From Pseudomonas allokribbensis (GTDB taxonomy: Bacteria; Pseudomonadota; Gammaproteobacteria; Pseudomonadales; Pseudomonadaceae): DNA of 64,000 bases. The DNA is taken from NCBI RefSeq assembly GCF_014863605.1, contig NZ_CP062252.1, positions 1,063,001 through 1,127,000 on the forward strand. The letters run 5' to 3'. Position numbers and translations under genes: made by a program. Within the stretch, counting starts at the first letter, position 1. The number at the start of each line of letters is the position of its first letter. The notes below the pieces were generated by a model that worked only from the letters and a program-made list of their open reading frames with translations, searched no databases and was not told the DNA's origin. Below are positions 6,573 through 15,474 of the stretch, piece after piece.

Positions 6573-8751
6573 TTTTTTGTTTTCTCATTTCGGAATGGGT
6601 TTCAATGTGTCGTTTTGGAGTTAATACACGAAGATTGTCTAGATCGTAAACCGAACCACCTTCAGCGATAGGTACGACATGATGTATATCCAGTTTTGTT
6701 TTTCCACCCACTTGTTCTGACCTGGGAGCTGTTGGTGAGAGGCCCTTTTTTATGTCAAATTTACTGAAAGGGGTGAATTGTTCAAACAACGCTTGATCAT
6801 TCCCTACCGCCTTCCAAAACGCCTTGCGAAATGCCCTGAAACTCGAAAACTCCCTACCTCTGAGCTTATCCGCAATTTGCGTCGGAATCGGCGCACCTTG
6901 CTGCGTCGCAGCTGTTCCCAACCAATTGCCTGAAACCGTTTGCCCTATCCCACTGGCGATACCGGGATCCTGCCGCCGATCCCGAAACATCGTGAAAATC
7001 GGCGGTATTCCAGAGTCGATCGGGAAAACCGTAACCCATCCATCAAACCCGTACTGATCAAGCTGAGGAAATGGATCGATCCGTCCGCTGTCAGGCGTGA
7101 CATCGGCGCCTTCGTAGTTCGGCAAGTCTGTGTCGGCGACTGGCAAATCTGTCGAAGGATTCAGCGGTTTTACCAACGGCGTCCAAGTGACGACAGGGCC
7201 TTTGGAGTCGCTTGCATTAGCAGTGGAAATGTAAGTGTTTTTCTGTACGTCAAAGCGTGCGAGTACCACCGGCACTTTGCTGGGGACTGTCACGCCATCG
7301 GTGCTGACGACGACAACTTCGACTCTGTTACCTGACGTTCTGGAGCCAAGCCTGACCGGCAGATCGACTTCACCGCCGGTCGTCGCCAGTTCGTACAGGT
7401 CGGTGTCCAAATCAGGCGCAAGTTCTGATAGCGGGACACTTGCAGCAAACAGGTCGCCGTTCCCAAGTTCCGAAGGAGCGAGCAAAGCGGCGAATCCGAC
7501 GATCACTGGTGCAGCCGCTGTGGAGATGGCCGCCAGCGCCAGGGACACCGCCGTTCGCAGCGACGTTCTGAGTGCCAGCGTGGTTGCCGGGTTGTTGCCA
7601 AAAACACCGAGCGGCCCGGTAAAGGTCGGGCCGAATGCGGCCATCGATCCGGCATTGGCAAAGACGGGAGATTGTCCGCTCAGGGCGTTTTCTGCTTGCC
7701 GTCGGGCTTGTTCCCTGGCGTTCTTGCGCGCTTTTTTACGGCGTCTTTTCTGTGCCTTTCGCAGCGCTTTCTGCTGTTTTTCCTGCCGTGTTTTTTCAGC
7801 CAGCAGCCGCCGCTCTTCATTGCGGCGCTGAGCATCGGCTTGCGCTTGCAGACGTGCCTGCTCGGCAGCAACCTGTTGCGCGGCAGCGTCGGCGGCGATT
7901 TGCGCCTGCTCAGCGGCGAGCCGTTGTGCTTCAGCCAGCGCTGCAAGGCGCGCCTCTTCACGAGCCTGGATTTCCTCTTGTTCCTTTTGCTGCCGTGCCG
8001 CCTCTGCGAGTGCTTGCTGACGGTGTTGTTCGGCGGCAACGCGCTCTCGCTCGGCCACTACGCGTGCAGCTTGTGCCAGTGCTTCAAGTCGAGCTTGTTC
8101 ATTGATCCGCGCCAGTTCGGCAGCAGCTCTCTGCGCTTGTTGCTCTGCAGCGATTCGTGCTTGATCGTTGGCCTGAACGGTCGCCAGCCAGTTGAGCACA
8201 TTGACTTGTTGCTGGTTGAGCATCTGCAACGATTGCGACAACAGCCTCGCTTCGTGAGCGGCCCGGTATGAGAACGACCAGGTCTGAAAGGCAATGCCAT
8301 CAGGCTTGAGAGGGCGCTCCATCGTTCGCGCCCGAGCGGTGAAATCGTTCAACGGCCGGTTCAGGGGATCGCTGCCATAAAACGTGTTGCCCAAGGCGGT
8401 CTGGCGATGAAACTCGGCCGTCTTGCGCGCCATCAGCGTATTGCGAACACCGAGCTCGCGAATGATTGCCTCGGCGGGCGGCAGAGGGTGAGTTGAAACT
8501 TCAAGTCTGGCGGCGGCAAGTTCATGTTCGAGGGTTTGTGCAAGTTGACTGGCTCTGGCCTGAAACTCCTGATCCAGAACTTGAGCGGTGCCTTTCACGA
8601 TATGTACGTTGCCCGCAAAAGCAGGCGGCCTTTGAAAGGCGCCGCTGCTGCTGATATCGAATGTCGTTGCCGGTAACGGGTTGTAGCCGGGAGGCGCTGG
8701 TGCTGTCGTGTGGACAGGTTCGGTCAGCTCCCATGCTGGAGGCCTTTGCAT
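6556..8751 (-). CDS. S-type pyocin-like bacteriocin with HNH DNase domain
   Basis: About 731 residues. The N-terminal part (1-190) is probably receptor-binding. A long Ala/Glu/Gln/Arg-rich coiled coil spans about 195-345, with the basic run QKALRKAQKRRRKKARK at its end. A hydrophobic stretch lies at about 395-425, a pyocin-S translocation domain at about 435-600, and a colicin-E9-like DNase from about 610. The HNH active site shows LDIHH (687-691), Asn706, His715 and His719 in VYDLDNLRVLTPKRHIETH. It cuts target-cell DNA after import into related strains. Two in-frame ATGs exist (8757 and 8751); I prefer 8751 because AAGGA is then seven bases upstream instead of one. A LexA-box-like site lies about 95 bases upstream. 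No lysis gene is nearby. The receptor cannot be told from sequence. Confidence 0.93.
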   Translation of the reverse strand: MQRPPAWELTEPVHTTAPAPPGYNPLPATTFDISSSGAFQRPPAFAGNVHIVKGTAQVLDQEFQARASQLAQTLEHELAAARLEVSTHPLPPAEAIIRELGVRNTLMARKTAEFHRQTALGNTFYGSDPLNRPLNDFTARARTMERPLKPDGIAFQTWSFSYRAAHEARLLSQSLQMLNQQQVNVLNWLATVQANDQARIAAEQQAQRAAAELARINEQARLEALAQAARVVAERERVAAEQHRQQALAEAARQQKEQEEIQAREEARLAALAEAQRLAAEQAQIAADAAAQQVAAEQARLQAQADAQRRNEERRLLAEKTRQEKQQKALRKAQKRRRKKARKNAREQARRQAENALSGQSPVFANAGSMAAFGPTFTGPLGVFGNNPATTLALRTSLRTAVSLALAAISTAAAPVIVGFAALLAPSELGNGDLFAASVPLSELAPDLDTDLYELATTGGEVDLPVRLGSRTSGNRVEVVVVSTDGVTVPSKVPVVLARFDVQKNTYISTANASDSKGPVVTWTPLVKPLNPSTDLPVADTDLPNYEGADVTPDSGRIDPFPQLDQYGFDGWVTVFPIDSGIPPIFTMFRDRRQDPGIASGIGQTVSGNWLGTAATQQGAPIPTQIADKLRGREFSSFRAFRKAFWKAVGNDQALFEQFTPFSKFDIKKGLSPTAPRSEQVGGKTKLDIHHVVPIAEGGSVYDLDNLRVLTPKRHIETHSEMRKQKNEIQE

Positions 8752-8845
8752 ATTCATATCCTTTTGAATGTGCGCTGTTTAAAAATGATGAGTTGTTCTG
8801 CCATTAGAAGTTACAGGTGAAACCTCGGGCGCGGGTCCGAGAGTC

Positions 8846-8861
8846 CTGTAGGCAGTTACAG
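8846..8861 (-). promoter_or_regulatory. Candidate LexA box of the bacteriocin gene
   Basis: CTGTAGGCAGTTACAG has the CTG-N10-CAG form of LexA operators with symmetrical CTGTA/TACAG arms, though its centre is less AT-rich than the consensus. It lies about 95 bases upstream of the bacteriocin start. Direct SOS control by LexA is known for several S-type bacteriocins of the P. fluorescens group. I do not see the P-box repeats bound by PrtN in P. aeruginosa. Confidence 0.6.
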
Positions 8862-8887
8862 AAGAGAGCGGCAGAAAATTCGGTGAT

Positions 8888-8916
8888 AAATAACGAATAG
8901 AAGTTGTTCGTTATTT
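8888..8916. repeat. 10-bp inverted repeat upstream of the bacteriocin promoter
   Basis: AAATAACGAA (8888-8897) and TTCGTTATTT (8907-8916) are perfect inverted copies separated by nine bases. It is AT-rich and lies about 140 bases upstream of the bacteriocin start, so it could be an operator or upstream activator site. No cognate regulator is apparent. Confidence 0.6.
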
Positions 8917-9010
8917 CAATAAGGAAGTTTCCGAAAAGGATTCAGGAAGCATCTGACAGTGGCGGGGGGAGTGACTGATTGCTGACTCGCCGCGATAAAC
9001 CATCGCCCAT

Positions 9011-9038
9011 AAAAAAGGCCGCTGCAAACGCAGCGGCC
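9011..9038 (-). terminator. Strong leftward intrinsic terminator without an assigned gene
   Basis: GGCCGCTGC (9017-9025) and GCAGCGGCC (9030-9038) form a perfect 9-bp GC stem with an AAAC loop. Read leftward, it is followed by six T residues (9016-9011). It would end a transcript coming from the right on the minus strand, but no convincing gene lies there; only an unrecognised 78-codon frame (9299-9063) precedes it. Confidence 0.8.
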
Positions 9039-9234
9039 AAGGTAAGACGTTGGATCAAGGAGCTACAAATCAACGTCAGTGAACACCAGGGCGATGGAGC
9101 GAAAAACGCTTCGGTCCATCAGAAATCGGTTGCCGACGACTCGGTCGCGGACTTTGTGCTTCGTGGCGGTCTGCCTTGAAAGCCCGCTCAGAATAAGGGC
9201 TTGAAGCCAAAGGAAAAATAGCGATTCCGGACAT

Positions 9235-9261
9235 GCACTGTTACGGGGCATGTAACAGTGC
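9235..9261. promoter_or_regulatory. 10-bp inverted repeat, candidate operator or hairpin
   Basis: GCACTGTTAC (9235-9244) and GTAACAGTGC (9252-9261) are perfect inverted copies with a 7-base centre. The site lies about 190 bases upstream of the DUF1302 start. There is no T-run after it, which fits a regulator-binding site better than a terminator. Confidence 0.5.
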
Positions 9262-9452
9262 TGCGTCTTGAGGTGGGCATCATCCGTTGAATTGATCATG
9301 GGTTATCCAGCTTGCCCATGCCTCGCGGCAAGCCCCGTTCCAGGCGGGGATTCATCCTTTCGGGCGACAGCGCGAATACCTCCTTGGTGCGCTTATCGTC
9401 CCCGTGTGGCGGCAGTAGGGTGGGGCCTTCTGTCACTCACCGGGGAAGACGC

Positions 9453-11246
9453 ATGACAAAAACAACAATGCGCGCCATCTTCAAACCGCAGGCGCTGGCG
9501 GCTGCGGTCGCCTTGGGTTGCTGTGCCCAGGCCCATGCGATCGATTTCAACATCGGCGAAATCGAAGGCACGTTCGACTCATCGCTGTCGGTCGGCGCGA
9601 GCTGGGGCATGCGCGATGCGGACAAGTCACTGGTCGGCACGGTCAATGGCGGTACGGGCCAGTCTTCGACCGGTGATGACGGGCGCTTGAACTTCAAGAA
9701 GGGCGAGACCTTTTCCAAGATCTTCAAGGGCATCCACGACCTTGAATTGAAGTACGGCGACACCGGTGTGTTCGTACGTGGCAAGTACTGGTACGACTTC
9801 GAACTCAAGGACGAAGACCGCGAGTTCAAGCCCATCAGCGACAAGGGCCGCAAGGAAGGCGCCAAGTCTTCCGGCGGGCAGATTCTTGATGCGTTCGTCT
9901 ATCACAACTATTCCATCGCCGATCTGCCGGGCACCGTGCGTGCCGGCAAGCAGGTGGTGAGCTGGGGCGAAAGTACCTTCATCGGCAACTCGATCAACAG
10001 CATCAACCCGATCGACGTTTCGGCGTTCCGCCGGCCCGGCGCGGAGATCAAGGAAGGCCTGATTCCGGTGAACATGCTGTTCGGCTCGCAAAGCCTGACG
10101 GACAAACTTTCGGTCGAGGGCTTCTATCAGCTGGAGTGGGACCAGACCGTTCTCGACAACTGCGGCACCTTCTTCGGTGTCGACGTCGCGGCGGATGGTT
10201 GCAACCATGGTTACACCGTCGCCAATCCGGCAATCGCCCCGCTGGCACCGGTGGCCGCCGCTTTCGGACAACCCATCGAAGTCACTCGCGAAGGCGTCGT
10301 CGTGCCCCGTGGCGGTGATCGCGATGCACGGGATTCCGGGCAGTGGGGTACGGCGCTGCGCTGGCTCGGCGACGATACCGAATATGGCCTCTATTTCCTC
10401 AACTACCACAGTCGCACGCCCACGGTGGGCACCACCACGGCCGGCCTGTCGACCCTCGCGGCATTGCCGGGGATGGTCAGCACCGCCAATCGCCTGGCCC
10501 CCGGCAGCGGTTCCGGGCTGGCGCAAAGCGTGATGCTCGGGCGCGGTCAGTACTACCTCGAATACCCGGAAGACATCCGCCTGTATGGCGCGAGTTTCGC
10601 CACCACATTGCCCACCGGTACTGCGTGGACCGGCGAGCTCAGCTACCGCCCCAACGCCCCGGTGCAGGTCAACACCAACGACCTGACCCTGGCCTTGCTC
10701 AACCCGATTGCCGGCGGCGCGGCGTCGCCGCTGAGCACCTCACCGGGCGCCGACAACAAAGGCTACCGGCGCAAGGAAGTGACGCAACTGCAGAGCACCC
10801 TCACGCACTTCTTCGATCAGGTGCTGGGCGCCGAACGCCTGACCGTGGTCGGTGAGGCGGCGGTGGTGCGGGTCGGTGGTCTGGAGTCGCGCAGCAAGCT
10901 GCGTTACGGCCGTGATTCGGTGTACGGCCAGTACGGTTTCGGCGGCGACACTGGTGGTTTCGTCACTTCGACCTCATGGGGCTATCGCGCCCGGGCCATC
11001 CTCGACTACGCCAACGTGATCGGCGGGATCAACCTCAAGCCCAACCTGTCCTGGTCCCACGACGTCTCCGGTTACGGCCCCAACGGGTTGTTCAACGAAG
11101 GCGCCAAGGCAATCAGCGTCGGGGTCGATGCCGACTACCGCAACACCTACACCGCGAGCCTCAGTTACACCGACTTTTTCGGCGGCGATTACAACGTCCT
11201 CACCGACCGTGACTTCGTGGCCCTGAGCTTCGGCGTGAACTTCTGA
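9453..11246 (+). CDS. DUF1302 family outer-membrane protein
   Basis: A 597-residue exported protein. A signal peptide (about 1-30) ends at AQAHA, followed by IDFNIGEIEGTFDSSLSVGASWG, the typical start of the DUF1302 family, and the C-terminus is FVALSFGVNF with a terminal Phe as in beta-barrel proteins. Predicted to be an outer-membrane porin-like barrel, often found next to DUF1329 genes and linked by others to hydrophobic or aromatic substrate use; the exact role is unknown. I chose the ATG at 9453 (GGGGAAG five bases upstream) because the signal peptide starts there; the longer frame from 9312 has no signal-like start. The DUF1329 gene follows 23 bases later as an operon partner. Confidence 0.88.
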   Translation: MTKTTMRAIFKPQALAAAVALGCCAQAHAIDFNIGEIEGTFDSSLSVGASWGMRDADKSLVGTVNGGTGQSSTGDDGRLNFKKGETFSKIFKGIHDLELKYGDTGVFVRGKYWYDFELKDEDREFKPISDKGRKEGAKSSGGQILDAFVYHNYSIADLPGTVRAGKQVVSWGESTFIGNSINSINPIDVSAFRRPGAEIKEGLIPVNMLFGSQSLTDKLSVEGFYQLEWDQTVLDNCGTFFGVDVAADGCNHGYTVANPAIAPLAPVAAAFGQPIEVTREGVVVPRGGDRDARDSGQWGTALRWLGDDTEYGLYFLNYHSRTPTVGTTTAGLSTLAALPGMVSTANRLAPGSGSGLAQSVMLGRGQYYLEYPEDIRLYGASFATTLPTGTAWTGELSYRPNAPVQVNTNDLTLALLNPIAGGAASPLSTSPGADNKGYRRKEVTQLQSTLTHFFDQVLGAERLTVVGEAAVVRVGGLESRSKLRYGRDSVYGQYGFGGDTGGFVTSTSWGYRARAILDYANVIGGINLKPNLSWSHDVSGYGPNGLFNEGAKAISVGVDADYRNTYTASLSYTDFFGGDYNVLTDRDFVALSFGVNF

Positions 11247-11269
11247 TCTGCCCGAGAAGGATGAAATCA

Positions 11270-12637
11270 ATGCGCAAGATGATTCTGCAATGCGGTGTCC
11301 TGGCCTTGAGTCTGCTGGCCGCCAACGTGATCGCGGCGGTGTCGCCGCAAGAGGCCGAGAAACTCGGCACCAGCCTGACGCCGCTGGGCGCCGAAAAGGC
11401 GGGTAACGCCGATGGCTCGATTCCGGCCTGGACCGGAGGCATCCCGAAAAACGCCGGGGCGGTGGACAGCAAAGGTTTTCTCGCCGACCCGTTCGCCAGC
11501 GAAAAACCACTGTTCACCATCACCGCGGCCAACGTCGACCAGTACAAGGCCAAGCTTTCCGAAGGCCAGGTGGCGATGTTCAAACGCTATCCCGACACCT
11601 ACAAAATTCCGGTCTACCCGACCCACCGCACCGTCGCCGTGCCGCCGGAAATCTATGAGTCGGCCAAGCGTAGTGCGCTGAACGTGACCTCGATAAACGA
11701 CGGCAACGGCCTGGCCAATTTCACTGGCAATCGCTACTACGCCTTCCCGATTCCGAAGAACGGTGTCGAGGTACTGTGGAACCACATCACCCGTTACCAC
11801 GGTGGCAACCTGCGCCGGATCATCACCCAGGTGACCCCGCAGACCAACGGCAGCTACACACCGATCCGCTTCGAGGAAGAGATCGCCGTGCCGCAGTTGA
11901 TGAAGGAGCTGGATCCGGAGCAGGCGGCCAACGTGCTGACCTTCTTCAAGCAGTCCGTGACTGCCCCGGCACGTCTGGCCGGCAACGTATTGCTGGTGCA
12001 CGAAACCCTCGACCAGGTGAAAGAACCGCGTCTGGCCTGGATCTACAACGCCGGTCAGCGCCGGGTTCGCCGTGCGCCGCAAGTCGCCTACGACGGCCCG
12101 GGTACTGCCGCCGATGGCCTGCGTACGTCGGACAACTTCGACATGTTCTCCGGCGCGCCGGATCGTTACGACTGGAAACTGGTTGGCAAGAAGGAAATGT
12201 ACATTCCGTACAACAGCTACAAACTCGATTCGCCGAAGCTCAAGTACGACGACATCGTCAAGGCCGGGCACATCAATCAGGACCTGACCCGTTACGAACT
12301 GCACCGGGTCTGGGAAGTAATCGGCACGGTCAAGCCGAGCGAGCGGCATATCTACGCCAAGCGCCACATGTACATCGACGAGGACAGTTGGCAAGTGGCG
12401 CTGGCCGATCACTACGACGGTCGCGGACAGTTGTGGCGGGTGGCCGAAGGTCATGCCCAGTACTACTACGATCACCAGGCCCAGGCCTACACACTGGAAG
12501 CGCTCTACGACATCATCGCCGGTCGCTACATTGCCCTGGGCATGAAGAACGAGGAGAAGCACAGCTTCGAATTCGGCTTCGAAGCCAAGGCGGCCGACTT
12601 CACACCTTCGGCCCTGCGCGCCGAGGGCGTCCGGTAA
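11270..12637 (+). CDS. DUF1329 family exported protein
   Basis: About 455 residues with a signal peptide (MRKMILQCGVLALSLLAANVIAA). The mature protein starts VSPQEAEKLGTSLTPLGAEKAGNADGSIPAWTGG, the hallmark of DUF1329, a family with a LolB-like fold predicted to sit in the periplasm or at the outer membrane. I prefer the ATG at 11270 because AGAAGG is then nine bases upstream; the ATG at 11261 directly abuts that site. DUF1302 and DUF1329 genes regularly occur as a pair and may move a lipid-like compound across or into the outer membrane (inference from family literature). A good terminator follows. Confidence 0.88.
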   Translation: MRKMILQCGVLALSLLAANVIAAVSPQEAEKLGTSLTPLGAEKAGNADGSIPAWTGGIPKNAGAVDSKGFLADPFASEKPLFTITAANVDQYKAKLSEGQVAMFKRYPDTYKIPVYPTHRTVAVPPEIYESAKRSALNVTSINDGNGLANFTGNRYYAFPIPKNGVEVLWNHITRYHGGNLRRIITQVTPQTNGSYTPIRFEEEIAVPQLMKELDPEQAANVLTFFKQSVTAPARLAGNVLLVHETLDQVKEPRLAWIYNAGQRRVRRAPQVAYDGPGTAADGLRTSDNFDMFSGAPDRYDWKLVGKKEMYIPYNSYKLDSPKLKYDDIVKAGHINQDLTRYELHRVWEVIGTVKPSERHIYAKRHMYIDEDSWQVALADHYDGRGQLWRVAEGHAQYYYDHQAQAYTLEALYDIIAGRYIALGMKNEEKHSFEFGFEAKAADFTPSALRAEGVR

Positions 12638-12660
12638 GGGGAACGATACACGCGCGAGAC

Positions 12661-12688
12661 AAAAGGCGACTGGTTGGTCGCCTTTTTT
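12661..12688 (+). terminator. Intrinsic terminator of the DUF1302/DUF1329 operon
   Basis: AAAAGGCGAC (12661-12670) and GTCGCCTTTT (12677-12686) form a 10-bp stem with loop TGGTTG and a run of six T residues at 12683-12688. It lies 24 bases after the DUF1329 stop and isolates the LuxR gene. Confidence 0.92.
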
Positions 12689-12776
12689 ATGGGCAGCAAT
12701 CAGCGTACTGAATACTCGTCAACAAGCATCGGGGAGAGGGCTAGGGTGAACGCACAACGATAAAAAGGCGCACCCG

Positions 12777-15323
12777 ATGACCGCCATGACACCCCGTCTG
12801 GATCGAGCAGATTTTTTTCCGAGACTTTCTTCCCATCACCTGCCACGTCCGCGACTTTGCGATGCACTGCTTGAGTCGACGGCACGGGTCAAACTGATTT
12901 GCGCGCCGGCCGGCAGCGGCAAAACCGCGCTGCTCACCGAATGCCTGCTGCAGGCACCCGTCAATTGCACCGTCTGTTGGTTGCCGCTGGCCGGTGCATC
13001 CTTGAGCGCTGGCGAATGTTGCGAACGACTCGCGCAAGCAATGGGGCTGACAACCTCGGACGAAGCGTCACTGCTGTATGAACTGGCGCGACGGTCTACG
13101 GTGACCTGGGTGCTGATCGACGATTATTGCCGATACCCGGAGCCGGCGCTGGATGCGTTGCTCGACCGGATGCTGGCGATCAGCAGTCCGGCCGTGACGT
13201 GGTGGATCGGCACGCGACGGCGCCCAACCTGCAACTGGCCGCGCCTGCTGCTCGACGATGCCTTGTACGAATGTGAAGGCACGGCGTTGGCGCTGACCCG
13301 GGACGAGATTGCACAAGTGTTGCGTCATTTGCCTCCCGCCCAGGCCGATAGTGTGGCCGGACGCATCTTCCAGCGCAGCGGCGGCTGGTGTGCCGGGGTG
13401 CGGATGCTGTTGATGCAAAAATGCGACTGGTCGCAAAAGACCTTGCCGCAGCAACGCATGGACACCTTGCTGGACTACCTGCAACACGAACTGTTCAGCG
13501 GTCTGAGTCCGGAGCTGGCCGAGGCCTGGCGGGTGCTGGCGCATTTGCCGCGGTTCAATGCCGGCCTTTGCGACCATCTGTTCGGTGCTGGTGACGGGGC
13601 GCAATGGATGCGCAGTCTGCAAACGCTCGGGTGCTTTATTGAACCCTGGCAAGACTCGCCCGAGTGGTTGCAAGTGTGTGCCCCGCTGTCGCGTTTGATG
13701 CGCGACGAACCCTGGCCTGCCGGACGTTCCTGGCATCGCCGGGCCTGTCAGTGGTTTGCTGCCGGACAGCATTGGAAATGCGCCTTCGAGCAGGCGTTGC
13801 TGGCCGAGGAATACGAGGTCGCGGTGAGCCTGTTGCAACACTTCAGTTTCGAGCATCTGTTCGAGGAACAGACGGTTGTGCTGTTGCTGCGTCTTTATGA
13901 GCAACGCGGTGAAGAACTGCTGCTGGGCTCTGCGCAATTGGTCGGTTTGATCACGGCGGCGTTGCTGTTCGCCGGGCGATTTGCGCAGGCTGCAGATTGC
14001 ATCGGGCAACTTTCGCGCTTTTTGCCGCCACCGTCGGCTGACCAGCAACGGCAATTGATCGCCCGCTGGCAGGCTCAGCAAGGCTGGCTGTCGCATCTGC
14101 AAGGACGGATGGAGGAAGCACGCGATCACTTCGAGCAAGCCTTGAACGATCTGTCGCCGCAGGCCTGGACGGCACGCCTGCTTTGTCTGTCGGGTCGCAC
14201 TCAGCAGGCGTTGCTGTGCGGTGATCTGGAGTTGGCTCATTCGATCAATCGTGAAGCACTGTGCCTGGCCCGGGCTGAGGGTTCTCTGTTGTTCGAAGCG
14301 TTGCTGGAACTTGATCATGCCCAATTGCTGGAGCAGCGCGGTGGGGCCGCCCGAGCCGAAGAATTGCTGGCCAATCTATGCGAAATGCTCGGCTCGTCCG
14401 TCGAGCGACCGACGCCGCTGCTGGGGCGGATCGCCCTGCGTCGCGGGCGGCTGGCGCTGAGCATGGGGCAGCAGGATCGGGCGGCCGGATTCTTTCAGCA
14501 AGGGCTCGACGATTGTCTGCGCAGCTTTGACAAGCGCGTGCTTTACGGCTTTCTCGGGCAGGCGCAACTGGCCGCCGATCAGGGTGATTACGCTTACGCC
14601 TTCATGCGACTGCGGGACGCCGAACGGTTGATGCAGCAGCGGCAGATTCCGGACACGGTTTATCGCGGCGTCCTGCTGCAGGTCAGCAGTGAATTCTGGC
14701 TGCAACAAGGACGACCCGAACTGGCTCGCGAGGCGTTGAGCCGGGTGCTCAGACATTATCGCGGCCCGCATGCAAAGCAAGCCCCGCCGGCGACGCTGGA
14801 GCTGATTCCGCGCATTGAGTGTTTGCTGATTCTGGCTGAGGCCCGGTTGCAGCAGGCGCAACAGCCAGTGGTGCGATTGCAGTCTTTGCTCGAGCAGGCT
14901 CACGCCAGCCGGATGATCGTGCTTGAAGCCGAGTTGCTGTTGGCGATGAGCGAGGTGGTCTCGCTGTTCGATGACCTGGAGTCGGCTCGCCAGTGCTTCG
15001 ACAAGGGTCGTGCATTAGCCAGTCAATTCGACCTGCCGCGATTGTTGATGAGGTTTGAGGAACAGGCGCCCGGCATCTATCCCGATTCGGCGCTGGACAA
15101 GCAACATCCAGATAATAATAACGATGAAAGTTCATTGAGTTTTCGTGAAACGCAGGTTTTGCGATTGATCGCGTCGGGAAGTTCAAATCAGCAAATAGCG
15201 GACAAGTTGTTCATCTCATTGCACACTGTTAAAACTCATGTCAGGCGAATTCATGCAAAGTTGGGCGTGGAGCGCAGGACACATGCGGTGGCGCGTGCAA
15301 GAGTGCTGGGTTTGTGCGTTTGA
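12777..15323 (+). CDS. MalT-like LuxR-family ATP-dependent regulator
   Basis: An 848-residue large ATP-binding LuxR (LAL/MalT-type) regulator. The Walker A motif AGSGKT is at 45-50 (ICAPAGSGKTALL), and LIDDY (about 111) is the Walker B. A long helical, TPR-like middle follows, with the LuxR HTH at about 786-848 (LSFRETQVLRLIASGSSNQQIADKLFISLHTVKTHVRRIHAKLG). Such proteins bind ATP and an inducer and activate adjacent genes. Its position after the DUF1302/DUF1329 operon, separated by a terminator, suggests it may activate that operon, but the inducer is unknown. AAGG lies eight bases upstream of the start; a second ATG at 12786 is an alternative. Confidence 0.9.
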   Translation: MTAMTPRLDRADFFPRLSSHHLPRPRLCDALLESTARVKLICAPAGSGKTALLTECLLQAPVNCTVCWLPLAGASLSAGECCERLAQAMGLTTSDEASLLYELARRSTVTWVLIDDYCRYPEPALDALLDRMLAISSPAVTWWIGTRRRPTCNWPRLLLDDALYECEGTALALTRDEIAQVLRHLPPAQADSVAGRIFQRSGGWCAGVRMLLMQKCDWSQKTLPQQRMDTLLDYLQHELFSGLSPELAEAWRVLAHLPRFNAGLCDHLFGAGDGAQWMRSLQTLGCFIEPWQDSPEWLQVCAPLSRLMRDEPWPAGRSWHRRACQWFAAGQHWKCAFEQALLAEEYEVAVSLLQHFSFEHLFEEQTVVLLLRLYEQRGEELLLGSAQLVGLITAALLFAGRFAQAADCIGQLSRFLPPPSADQQRQLIARWQAQQGWLSHLQGRMEEARDHFEQALNDLSPQAWTARLLCLSGRTQQALLCGDLELAHSINREALCLARAEGSLLFEALLELDHAQLLEQRGGAARAEELLANLCEMLGSSVERPTPLLGRIALRRGRLALSMGQQDRAAGFFQQGLDDCLRSFDKRVLYGFLGQAQLAADQGDYAYAFMRLRDAERLMQQRQIPDTVYRGVLLQVSSEFWLQQGRPELAREALSRVLRHYRGPHAKQAPPATLELIPRIECLLILAEARLQQAQQPVVRLQSLLEQAHASRMIVLEAELLLAMSEVVSLFDDLESARQCFDKGRALASQFDLPRLLMRFEEQAPGIYPDSALDKQHPDNNNDESSLSFRETQVLRLIASGSSNQQIADKLFISLHTVKTHVRRIHAKLGVERRTHAVARARVLGLCV

Positions 15324-15474
15324 CGGTTATGGTTTTTTGTTAATTCATAGTGCGTCGGAATGGATCCAAATTGTTTGTGATGATTGTTGGGTGTATTCAT
15401 TTTTTTACGTTGGTTAGTTTTATGGGCAGTCAAGCCGAGGCCTGTCTTGTTTTATAACTTCCAAGGATATTTAA

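Larger units (their letters stand above)
8752..9452. other. Intergenic region between bacteriocin and DUF1302 gene
   Basis: About 700 bases without a convincing gene. From left to right it holds the bacteriocin leader, a LexA-like box (8846-8861), a 10-bp inverted repeat (8888-8916), a terminator-like hairpin oriented leftward (9011-9038) and a 10-bp inverted repeat (9235-9261). A 78-codon leftward reading frame (9299-9063) ends just before the leftward terminator and might be transcribed, but it has no recognisable domain and no good ribosome site. The leader of the DUF1302 gene occupies the right end. Confidence 0.6.

Noticed and set aside
9063..9299. 78-codon leftward frame before the orphan terminator
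   Set aside because: No recognisable domain, no good ribosome site and unremarkable composition. Kept only as a possible transcript source, not called as a gene.
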